DNA of 64,000 nucleotides from Rhodoferax antarcticus ANT.BR (GTDB lineage Bacteria; Pseudomonadota; Gammaproteobacteria; Burkholderiales; Burkholderiaceae_C): the NCBI RefSeq assembly GCF_001938565.1, contig NZ_MSYM01000013.1, forward strand, positions 1,496-65,495, given 5' to 3'. The position numbers and the translations under genes are program-made. The notes beneath the pieces are model-generated. The model searched no databases and had not been told where the DNA came from. It saw only the letters and a program-made list of their open reading frames with translations. Shown here piece after piece: positions 24,389 to 31,283 of the stretch (positions are counted from its first letter, which is position 1; every line of letters begins with the position of its first letter).

Positions 24389-24517
24389 ATGTTTACCAAA
24401 ATCCTCATCGCTAACCGAGGCGACCAGCCGCAAAGCGGCGCAGCAGCGAAGCTAAATTGCATGATGCGCGTAGCGCATGCAGGCGATTGCACCCCGATGG
24501 AGGTGGCGTATGTTTAA
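24389..24517 (+). pseudogene. 5' stub of a second biotin carboxylase gene
   Basis: This 42-codon frame begins [12 protein letters not shown], the canonical N-terminus of biotin carboxylases, then turns into unrelated sequence (QPQSGAAAKLNCMMRVAHAG). The real gene, starting at 24510 with [12 protein letters not shown], uses different codons for the same residues, so this is not a recent tandem duplication. The stub overlaps the real start by eight bases, ending in TAA 24515-24517. It may be the relic of an original gene replaced by recombination, and it could still be translated as a coupling leader. Confidence 0.65.
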
Positions 24518-26561
24518 TAAGATACTGATTGCCAATCGGGGTGAAATCGCCTGCCGCGTAGCCGCCACCGCGCGCCGCATCGGCATCAAAACCGTGGCGG
24601 TGTATTCCGACGCGGACGCCTCTGCCAAACACGTGGCCGCCTGCGACGAATCTGTGTTTATTGGCGGCAGCGCCCCCAAAGACAGCTATTTGCGCTGGGA
24701 ACGCATCATTGAAGCGGCCCAAGCCACGGGTGCGCAGGCGGTGCACCCCGGCTACGGGTTTTTGAGCGAAAACGAAGACTTTGCCAAAGCCTGCGCAGCC
24801 GCCGGACTGGTGTTTATCGGCCCACCGGCGTCAAGCATTCGGGCGATGGGTTTGAAGGCGGAATCGAAACAGCTGATGGAGCGCGCCGGTGTGCCGCTGG
24901 TGCCCGGTTACCACGGCGCGGCCCAGGGCGAGGCGCTGCTGCAGCAGGAAGCCGACCGCATCGGTTACCCGGTGCTGATCAAAGCCAGCGCGGGTGGCGG
25001 CGGCAAGGGCATGCGTGCGGTGGACAAAGCTGAAGACTTTCTGGCCGCGCTGGAGTCATGTAAGCGCGAAGCTATCAACAGCTTTGGTAGCGACGCAATG
25101 TTGATTGAAAAATACGTGCAGCGCCCGCGCCACATTGAAATTCAGGTGTTTGGCGACACGCAGGGCAACTATGTCTATTTGTTCGAGCGCGACTGCTCGG
25201 TGCAACGGCGCCACCAGAAAGTGTTGGAAGAAGCGCCCGCGCCAGGCATGACCCCCGAGCTGCGCCGCGCCATGGGCGAAGTGGCGGTGGCCGCTGCGCG
25301 CGCCGTGAACTACGTGGGTGCGGGCACGGTGGAGTTCATCGTCGAGCAGCCCGGCGGTTACGAGCGCCCCGAAGACATGAAGTTTTACTTCATGGAGATG
25401 AACACGCGCCTGCAGGTGGAGCACCCGGTGACTGAAGCGATCACCGGACAAGACCTGGTGGAGTGGCAACTGCGCGTGGCCAGCGGCGAGCCGCTGCCGC
25501 TCAAACAAGAGCAGCTCAGCATCACCGGCCACGCCATAGAGGCACGCATCTGCGCCGAGAACCCCGACAACAATTTCCTGCCCGCCACCGGCACCTTGGA
25601 GGTGTACGCCAAGCCCGTGCATGTGTCGTTTCAGCCGCCTGTGGATGTTGCTGACAACACCAGCGCGCTTCGCAACCAGCCCATCCGCTTTGACGACGGT
25701 GTGCGCCAGGGTGACGCTATCAGCCCGTTTTACGACTCGATGGTGGCCAAGCTCATCGTCCATGGCGACACGCGCGCACAGGCGCTGGCCCGGCTGGACA
25801 CCGCGCTGGCACAAACTCACATCGTCGGCCTGACCACCAATGTGCAGTTTTTGCGCTACGTGGCACAAAGCGAATCGTTTGCCCAGGGCAATCTGGACAC
25901 CGGCCTGATCCCGCGCGAAGCCGCCGTGCTGTTCAACCAGGAGCGCGTGGGCCTGGCGCTGGCTGCGGCCGCTGACGTAGCGCAAACCCTGCTCGACGAG
26001 GGCAGCACGCAAACTACCGATCCGTTCAGTAAAACCGACGGCTGGCGCAGCCACGGTGTTTTTACCCGGCGTTTCGCGTTTGAATTTGGCGGTGAACAAG
26101 TGCAGGCGGGCCTGACCTACTTGCACGACGGTGCGCTGTCCTTCAAGGTCGGTGACACTGCTGGCGTGCTGAGTTTTGCCGCCACGCCGCAGGGCATTGA
26201 CGTGCAATATGCCGGCCAGCGCGCCTTGGTGAATGTGTATCGAAAAGGCGAGGTAGCCCATATCCACACTGCGCAAGGTGCTACACAAATCATTGCGGTT
26301 GATTTGCTGTTGCACGCCGGTGAAGCCCCCGCCGAAGGTGGCCGCCTGACCGCGCCGATGCCGGGTAAGGTGGTGTCGTTTTCGGTGCAGGCCGGTGATA
26401 CGGTCAAAAAAGGCCAGCCGCTGGCGGTGATGGATGCCATGAAAATGGAGCACACCATTGCCGCGCCGATGGACGGTGTGGTGGCCGAGCTGCTCTACGC
26501 GCCGGGCGATCAGGTGCCCGAAGGGGCTGAGTTGCTCAAGCTCAACAGCCTGCCGGTTTAA
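24510..26561 (+). CDS. liuD: methylcrotonyl-CoA carboxylase, biotin carboxylase/BCCP (alpha) subunit
   Basis: The 683-residue protein has a biotin carboxylase core (1-450: [55 protein letters not shown]-type block near 300), a linker, and a C-terminal biotinyl domain with AMKMEHT (Lys is biotinylated). It carboxylates biotin using ATP and bicarbonate and passes it to LiuB. I chose ATG 24510 with GGAGG upstream. The length fits MccA/LiuD and is longer than AccC alone, encoded at 46.3 kb. Confidence 0.92.
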   Translation: MFNKILIANRGEIACRVAATARRIGIKTVAVYSDADASAKHVAACDESVFIGGSAPKDSYLRWERIIEAAQATGAQAVHPGYGFLSENEDFAKACAAAGLVFIGPPASSIRAMGLKAESKQLMERAGVPLVPGYHGAAQGEALLQQEADRIGYPVLIKASAGGGGKGMRAVDKAEDFLAALESCKREAINSFGSDAMLIEKYVQRPRHIEIQVFGDTQGNYVYLFERDCSVQRRHQKVLEEAPAPGMTPELRRAMGEVAVAAARAVNYVGAGTVEFIVEQPGGYERPEDMKFYFMEMNTRLQVEHPVTEAITGQDLVEWQLRVASGEPLPLKQEQLSITGHAIEARICAENPDNNFLPATGTLEVYAKPVHVSFQPPVDVADNTSALRNQPIRFDDGVRQGDAISPFYDSMVAKLIVHGDTRAQALARLDTALAQTHIVGLTTNVQFLRYVAQSESFAQGNLDTGLIPREAAVLFNQERVGLALAAAADVAQTLLDEGSTQTTDPFSKTDGWRSHGVFTRRFAFEFGGEQVQAGLTYLHDGALSFKVGDTAGVLSFAATPQGIDVQYAGQRALVNVYRKGEVAHIHTAQGATQIIAVDLLLHAGEAPAEGGRLTAPMPGKVVSFSVQAGDTVKKGQPLAVMDAMKMEHTIAAPMDGVVAELLYAPGDQVPEGAELLKLNSLPV

Positions 26562-26565
26562 CCCG

Positions 26566-26630
26566 AACTTATAAGCTTTTTAGGCCTCTAGCCCTTATAT
26601 TTAAAGGGTGAGTAGCTATTAACTTAAAAG
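26566..26630 (-). repeat. dispersed repeat, copy 6
   Basis: TAGGCCTCTAGCCCTTATAT then AAAGGGTGAGTAGCTATT, between the liuD stop and the ghrA pseudogene. Confidence 0.85.
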
Positions 26631-26634
26631 TACT

Positions 26635-27200
26635 ATGGGTGCCTTCCACATCACCTTCTGCTGCAGCAACACCGAACCAGAGCCGTGGCTGGAGGGCTTG
26701 CGCGCCGCGCTGCCAAAGGCGCAGGTGTCGGTTTGGCAAAGTGGCGCAGCGCTTGCTGACTACGCCGTGGTCTGGGCACCGCCGCAGCAATTTATGGACG
26801 AGCAGCTGCAGCTCAAAGGCATTTTCAACATCGGCGCGGGCGTGGATGCGTTGATGAAACTGCGCCTGCCGCCAAACGCGGTGGTGGTGCGCCTCGAAGA
26901 CGCTGGCATGGCCGTGCAAATGGCTGAGTAGGTGTGCCAGGCAGTGATCCGGTACTTTCGTGACCTGAACGCCTACGCCGGCGATATTCGCGCCGGGCAC
27001 TGGACCTATTACAAACCGCGCCAGCGCAGCGACTTTTCCGTCGGGGTGATGGGGCTGGGTGTGTTGGGCGCGCGGGTGGCGCAGGCGCTGCAGCAGTTTG
27101 AGTTCCCGGTCAGCGGCTGGAGCCGCTCGCCCAAGGCGCTGCACGGTGTGCGCACCTTTATGGGTGCCGCGCAGTTGCCCGACTTTCTGGCCAGCAGCTT
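26635..27200 (+). pseudogene. ghrA: glyoxylate/hydroxypyruvate reductase A, interrupted and truncated
   Basis: The frame begins MGAFHITFCCSN and continues through IFNIGAGVDALMKL and RLEDAGMAVQMAE to an in-frame TAG at 26929-26931. It then resumes in the same frame with ICQAV-like YFRDLNAYAG, the NAD-binding VGVMGLGVLGARVAQAL and VSGWSRSPKALHGV. Near 27200 it runs into ISL3 sequence and the C-terminal third, with the catalytic His, is missing. GhrA reduces glyoxylate and hydroxypyruvate. One nonsense codon plus a truncation make it inactive. Confidence 0.85.
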
Positions 27201-27204
27201 GAGC

Positions 27205-27808
27205 TCTGCGCAGAAGTCCACCACTGTTTGGTGGTCGCGTCCCTCGCAGGCAAAGAGCAGACGTTTTGCTTGAAGGTCATGCACCACAGTGATGTCGTTC
27301 TGACCTTTGCGCAGGCTGGTCTCATCAATGCCGACAATCTTCACCTCAGACATGTCGTCGAGCTTGCGGGCGCCCCTACATAGTGTTCAATACGCCGCCA
27401 TAGCTGTTTGTCCGCGCAGCGCAGCAATGCTGCGGCTTGGCGCACCGGCAGTTCCTGACACAGCGACAGCGCCAGGGCTTCAAACAGTGCGTAGAAGCCA
27501 CTTCCTTCGCGCGCCCAGGGCCCTGGCATCTGCGTGGTCTTGGCGCAACCACTGCAGGTAATGCGAGGTACTTGAGCGTGCAGCCATGCCTCGTACTGAA
27601 AGAAGTCCAGATGTCGCCAGTCTCGCTTTTGTCGGTCACAAATGCCTTGGTCGCTGAGTCCACAGGCCGGGCAAATCAGTCGCATGCCATCACAGGTGAG
27701 CTCAAAGTCGATGCGCCGGTGAGCGGTGTCTAGTTCAACTTTTTCGACACGCCAGGGTGCAGCTAAGCCCAGCGCACTGGTGAACAAGGATTCGATTCCA
27801 ATTCCCAT
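27205..27808 (-). pseudogene. ISL3-family transposase, frameshifted and truncated
   Basis: From ATG 27808 the minus strand reads MGIGIESLFTSALG, the zinc-finger region LICPACGLSDQGICDRQKR, WRHLDFFQYEAWLHAQVPRI and a helix-turn-helix (QAAALLRCADKQLWRRIEHY). A frameshift near 27355 leads to SEVKIVGIDETSLRKGQN (first DDE Asp in GIDE) and LLFACEGRDHQTVVDFC. There it stops at the junction with ghrA. The rest of the catalytic domain and the far IS end are lost. Confidence 0.85.
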
Positions 27809-27840
27809 TTCTATATGGCTTGTGTTGGTTAAACATCCGC

Positions 27841-27892
27841 CCGGTGGATTTGTGGACAACCCGCTGCGCGCGTTGCCCACAAGCCCCACCGG
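27841..27892. repeat. stem-loop upstream of the ISL3 transposase
   Basis: CCGGTGG...CCACCGG encloses TTGTGGACAAC...GTTGCCCACAA. This large hairpin lies upstream of the transposase start and probably belongs to the IS end. A related GTGGGCAAC/GTTGTCCAC stem occurs at 5521-5587. Confidence 0.5.
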
Positions 27893-27972
27893 ACCCTACT
27901 ACTGCATTGTATTTTTCAGGGCAAGTTCCACACGAAACGACGAAGGGCCCGCGTGACCCGGAAGATGACCGC

Positions 27973-28176
27973 GTGCGGGTCAAAGATGACTACAAGCTTT
28001 TGGCGCAGTGTGACTGTGAAGCCATCAGTCATTTAATCAGTGAAGATGCCAGCACGTTGTACAAATATTTAGACCGAGCTAGGGGTGCCGGGTTAACCAC
28101 AACCAAAGCAGTCTTGCTGCGAGATGGTTTTGACACTGCATGGTTTGAGAACGGTCAAACACGATTGCTGCCGTAA
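27973..28176 (+). CDS. short ORF of unknown identity
   Basis: This 67-codon frame from GTG 27973 contains DYKLLAQCDCEAISHLISED and KAVLLRDGFDTAWFENGQTR. I recognise no family. It lies between the ISL3 remnant and the DUF4160 remnant, so it may be a gene fragment. Evidence is limited to an open frame with reasonable composition. Confidence 0.25.
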   Translation: MRVKDDYKLLAQCDCEAISHLISEDASTLYKYLDRARGAGLTTTKAVLLRDGFDTAWFENGQTRLLP

Positions 28177-28267
28177 ACACGAACCCCTTGGCAGCTTTGT
28201 CGGCGAAGCAGCGCCGTTGAACGGGTGCATTGTTTTGGCGTGCAGTGCCGCATGGCGGCCAAAGTGA

Positions 28268-28414
28268 AAGCTGCCAGTGACCGGGTTTCGAGTAAAGGTT
28301 TGCGCCATACTTGACACTTGGTTTTCGTCGCAGGATTTGAGCAAGCTGCTCAGTCTGGTGGAGCAACATCAAGCAACTTTTGTGGAGGCCTGGGATGAAT
28401 TTTTCAATGCTTAA
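28268..28414 (+). pseudogene. possible DUF4160 C-terminal remnant
   Basis: The open frame ends LSKLLSLVEQHQATFVEAWD then EFFNA and TAA at 28412-28414. It resembles the tail of DUF4160 proteins, which end in a helix with a conserved Trp and usually precede DUF2442 genes, as here. The upstream half, including the family's PHxH core, is not present. Confidence 0.4.
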
Positions 28415-28667
28415 ATTGGCGCCTAGGGCCATGGCGGTTGTGTGCTCCGAAGACGAATTGCGAGTGTCCTTGGCCGATGGACGATCGCTCTCGGTGCCGA
28501 TGGCCTGGTTTGCACGGCTGGCACATGCTTCACAAGCCGAGCGGGCGCATGACGAATTGCTGGGCGATCGCGAAGGTATTCATTGGCCGGAGATCGATGA
28601 AGATATTTCTATTGCCGCACTTTTGCTAGGCCAGCCGTCTGTGCAGGCTAGACGCGCACTGGCTTGA
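28395..28667 (+). CDS. DUF2442 protein
   Basis: The 90-residue protein matches DUF2442: CSEDELRVSLADGRSLSVPM, then WFARLAHASQAERAHDELLG and IHWPEIDEDISIAALLLG, where HWPxxDEDI is the hallmark. DUF2442 proteins are small and often coupled to DUF4160 as a suspected toxin-antitoxin-like pair. The start is ATG 28395 with GGAGG upstream, or ATG 28407. It overlaps the DUF4160 remnant, so it may have lost its partner. Confidence 0.75.
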   Translation: MNFSMLKLAPRAMAVVCSEDELRVSLADGRSLSVPMAWFARLAHASQAERAHDELLGDREGIHWPEIDEDISIAALLLGQPSVQARRALA

Positions 28668-28824
28668 TCGCCCTGATCGAAGCCAAGCAGGCACTGTTCT
28701 ACGCCAGCCTCGAACTGAAAGCACAACAGTTTCCAGCTGCGCGTCAGCAACGCGCAAGCCCGACAGTGGTGCGTGACTGATGCTTGTAAGACCCCTCCTT
28801 TATTGAAACGAAACGGAACCATCC

Positions 28825-29736
28825 ATGACTCTCCCCACCCACGTCAAACTCATCGATGTCGGCCCGCGTGACGGGCTGCAGAACGAAAAGCAAACCGTTC
28901 CCGCCGCCGTCAAGATCGAGCTGGTGCATCGCCTGCAAGATGCTGGTCTGAAAGAAATTGAAGTCACCAGCTTTGTCAGCCCCAAATGGGTGCCGCAAAT
29001 GGCCGACAACCTGGAGGTCATGGCTGGCATCGCGCGCCAAAGCGGTGTGCGCTATTCGGTGCTCACGCCCAACATGAAGGGCTTTGAAGCTGCGCTGGCC
29101 AGCAAGCCTGATGAAATCGTCGTGTTTGGTGCCGCCAGCGAGGCCTTTAGCCAAAAAAACATCAATTGCAGCATTGCCGAGAGCATTGAGCGATTCGCGC
29201 CGGTGGTGGCAGCCGCGCTGGCCGCTGGCATCAATGTGCGCGGTGCCATGAGTTGCACCGTGGGCTGCCCGTATGAGGGCGACATCGCCCCGGAGCGTGT
29301 GGGCTACCTGGCCGGGTTGATGAAGGGCATCGGTGTGCAACGGGTGGATGTTGCCGACACGATCGGTGTCGGCACCCCTTTAAGCGTGCAGCGCGCCATC
29401 GAGGCGACGCTGGCCCATTTCGATCTCAACCACATCAGCGGCCACTTTCACGACACCTATGGTCAAGCGCTGAGCAACACCTTGGCGGCGCTACAGCTGG
29501 GGGTGTTCAACTTCCAATCGTCAGTGGCTGGCTTGGGCGGCTGCCCGTATGCCAAAGGCGCTACCGGAAATGTAGCAACTGAGGACGTGGTGTATCTGTT
29601 GCACGGCATGGGCATCGCCACCGGTATTGACCTGGACAAGCTCATCGACGCGGGCCAGTTCATCAGCGACTTTCTGGGGCGGCCGACTAACTCGCGCGTT
29701 GGTAAGGCACTGCTGAACAAGCGTTTATCCGCATGA
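28825..29736 (+). CDS. liuE: hydroxymethylglutaryl-CoA lyase
   Basis: The 303-residue TIM-barrel lyase cleaves HMG-CoA to acetyl-CoA and acetoacetate, the last step of leucine breakdown. It has VGPRDGLQNEK (12-22, metal-binding Asp and catalytic Arg), SFVSPKWVPQMAD, HFHDTYGQAL (metal His pair) and the signature GLGGCPYAKGATGNVATEDV containing the active-site Cys. It would follow LiuD functionally; remnants of ghrA, ISL3 and DUF2442 separate them by 2.2 kb. The Shine-Dalgarno sequence is weak. Confidence 0.93.
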   Translation: MTLPTHVKLIDVGPRDGLQNEKQTVPAAVKIELVHRLQDAGLKEIEVTSFVSPKWVPQMADNLEVMAGIARQSGVRYSVLTPNMKGFEAALASKPDEIVVFGAASEAFSQKNINCSIAESIERFAPVVAAALAAGINVRGAMSCTVGCPYEGDIAPERVGYLAGLMKGIGVQRVDVADTIGVGTPLSVQRAIEATLAHFDLNHISGHFHDTYGQALSNTLAALQLGVFNFQSSVAGLGGCPYAKGATGNVATEDVVYLLHGMGIATGIDLDKLIDAGQFISDFLGRPTNSRVGKALLNKRLSA

Positions 29737-30248
29737 GTCACGACGCCAGCAAACCCCTGCCCGAAGGTGTGCAGCGCGTGGCGCAGGTGCTGCGCGACAA
29801 AGGTCACCCGCATGCGCCGGTGATGCTCAGCGATGCGGCCCGCACGGCCCAGCAGGCCGCCGATGCGCTGGGCATCGCGCTCGGGCAAATTGCCAAAAGC
29901 ATCATCTTCAAACGCAAGCCTGACGCTGCTGCCGTGCTGGTCATCACCTCGGGTGACCGACGTGTGGATGAAAAAAAGGTCCAGGCGCTGGTGTGCCAAG
30001 ACGGGCAAAAGCTCGGCCGGGCCGACGCCGACTTTGTCAAAGCGAGTACCGGGTTTTCGATAGGCGGTGTGGCCCCGGTGGGCCACGCGGTGCCGCTGGT
30101 CACGCTGATTGACCGCGAGCTGTTGCGTTTTGACGAAATCTGGGCGGCAGCAGGCCATCCGCATGGCGTGTTTAAATTGCATTCTGAGCATCTGGCGCAC
30201 CTCACAGGCGCGCCCGTAGCCGATGTCACAGAACAGGCAAACACATGA
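29733..30248 (+). CDS. YbaK/ProX-type aminoacyl-tRNA deacylase domain protein
   Basis: The 171-residue protein belongs to the YbaK/aminoacyl-tRNA-synthetase-associated domain family, which hydrolyses mischarged tRNAs such as Cys- or Ala-tRNAPro. Visible features are IAKSIIFKRK with its conserved Lys, LVITSGDRRVD and the GFSIGGVAPVGH loop typical of the family. It overlaps liuE by four bases (ATGA) and is followed by a DUF1289 gene with the same overlap, so it is part of this operon. Confidence 0.85.
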   Translation: MSHDASKPLPEGVQRVAQVLRDKGHPHAPVMLSDAARTAQQAADALGIALGQIAKSIIFKRKPDAAAVLVITSGDRRVDEKKVQALVCQDGQKLGRADADFVKASTGFSIGGVAPVGHAVPLVTLIDRELLRFDEIWAAAGHPHGVFKLHSEHLAHLTGAPVADVTEQANT

Positions 30249-30496
30249 CACTTAATGCAAAAGCTATGATTTTTCTAGCTGCTACCGCACGCGACATAAG
30301 GGCTGGAGGCCAAAAGTATGACAAAGGTGTGCCGTCGCCCTGCATGTCTGTCTGCCAGATGGATGACGACACCGCGCTGTGCCAGGGCTGCCTGCGCACG
30401 CTGGGCGAAATTGGTCAGTGGGGTAACGTGGACGACAAGCAACGGCGCGCCATCTGGCAAGCCATCGAGGCGCGCATCGTTCAATACGCACCATGA
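30245..30496 (+). CDS. DUF1289 protein with a repeat-derived N-terminus
   Basis: The 83-residue protein carries the DUF1289 cysteine motif PSPCMSVCQMDDDTALCQGC and LRTLGEIGQW, a probable metal-binding fold of unknown function. DUF1289 proteins normally begin a few residues before PSPC. Here about 25 extra residues (AKAMIFLAATARDIRAGGQ) are encoded by a dispersed repeat lying between the ATG, which overlaps the ybaK-like stop, and the domain. An internal GTG just before PSPC is an alternative start that would exclude the repeat. Confidence 0.75.
   Translation: MTLNAKAMIFLAATARDIRAGGQKYDKGVPSPCMSVCQMDDDTALCQGCLRTLGEIGQWGNVDDKQRRAIWQAIEARIVQYAP
30260..30318 (+). repeat. dispersed repeat at the start of the DUF1289 gene, copy 7
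   Basis: CTAGCTGCTACCGCACGCGA then CATAAGGGCTGGAGGCC, with the core GCGC interrupted. It is translated if ATG 30245 is the start. Confidence 0.7.
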
Positions 30497-31119
30497 AACA
30501 CATCACTTTTTACCTGGATTTCATCTCGCCCTACGCCTACCTGGCGTTCGAAAAGCTGCCCGAGGCGCTGCTGGGCCACAGCTACAGCGTCACTTACCGG
30601 CCGATTTTGTTCGCGGCATTGCTCAAGCACCACAGCCAACTTGGCCCGGCGGAAATACCGGCCAAGCGTGCGTGGACGGACCGCCATGTGTTGTGGCTGG
30701 CGCAACAAAACGGTGTGGAACTGCAACTGCCTGCCCAGCATCCGTTCAACCCGCTGGGCCTGCTGCGGCTGGCGCTGGCCTGCAGCGATTCAGGTTTGCC
30801 CAGCCGATATGTGTGTGAACGCATCTTTCGCCATGTTTGGCAAGGTGGCCAGGACGCAGCCGATGCGCAGCGCCTGCAGGCCTTGACGGCGCAATTGGCC
30901 CCACCGCACGGTGTCAATGACGCACTGGCCAGGATTCAGCTCAGAAGCCATACCGACGACGCCATTGCCAAAGGCGTGTTTGGTGCGCCCACCTTCGAGG
31001 TGGATGGCAAATTGTTCTGGGGCCTGGATTCGCTGCCGATGCTCAAGGCCTATCTGGACGAAGACCCGTGGTTTGGCAGCGCGTGGGCCGCTGCAGACCA
31101 AGTTGGCCAGTGGCCGTAG
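30493..31119 (+). CDS. 2-hydroxychromene-2-carboxylate isomerase family (DsbA-fold)
   Basis: The 208-residue protein belongs to the kappa-class GST/2-hydroxychromene-2-carboxylate isomerase family. It opens with FYLDFISPYAYLAFEKLP, where the Ser in the SPYAY motif takes the place of a redox Cys, has the helical insert HPFNPLGLLRLALAC, and ends GVFGAPTFEVDGKLFWGLDS (cis-Pro in APTF). In naphthalene degraders this enzyme isomerises a ring-cleavage product using glutathione. No aromatic pathway is seen nearby, so the substrate is open. It overlaps the DUF1289 stop by four bases. Confidence 0.85.
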   Translation: MKHITFYLDFISPYAYLAFEKLPEALLGHSYSVTYRPILFAALLKHHSQLGPAEIPAKRAWTDRHVLWLAQQNGVELQLPAQHPFNPLGLLRLALACSDSGLPSRYVCERIFRHVWQGGQDAADAQRLQALTAQLAPPHGVNDALARIQLRSHTDDAIAKGVFGAPTFEVDGKLFWGLDSLPMLKAYLDEDPWFGSAWAAADQVGQWP

Positions 31120-31121
31120 CT

Positions 31122-31283
31122 TAGTAGTCCGTTTCATCAAAACAGTTACATGAAATCGTGTCTTTTCCTGCCTGGCGTTGTTGTTCGTCGATGCCATAGC
31201 TACGGCTATGTCGCCTCCTCTCGCCTAGCCAGCCAGAAAAATCCATCGATTCCATTTCGTAACCGTTTTGGCGAAGCAAACTA
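31122..31283. repeat. long imperfect palindromic element
   Basis: The left arm (from about 31122) reads AGTAGTCCGTTTCATCAAAA then CAGTTACATGAAAT. The right arm, reverse-complemented from 31283, reads CTAGTAGTTTGCTTCGCCAA then AACGGTTACGAAAT. Both arms continue with a TTTTCTGGC-like block, and the centre is CATAGCTACGGCTATG. The whole fills the gap between two convergent genes and could fold into one large hairpin. It looks like a non-autonomous MITE-like or REP-type unit. Confidence 0.7.

Noticed and set aside
25050-25075. Repeat-like string (TAAGCGCGAAGCTATC) inside liuD
   Set aside because: The encoded CKREAINSFG is conserved in biotin carboxylases generally, so the resemblance is coincidental.
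25056-26453. 465-codon minus-strand frame
   Set aside because: Shadow of the biotin carboxylase gene (liuD), with His-rich low-complexity translation typical of antisense frames.
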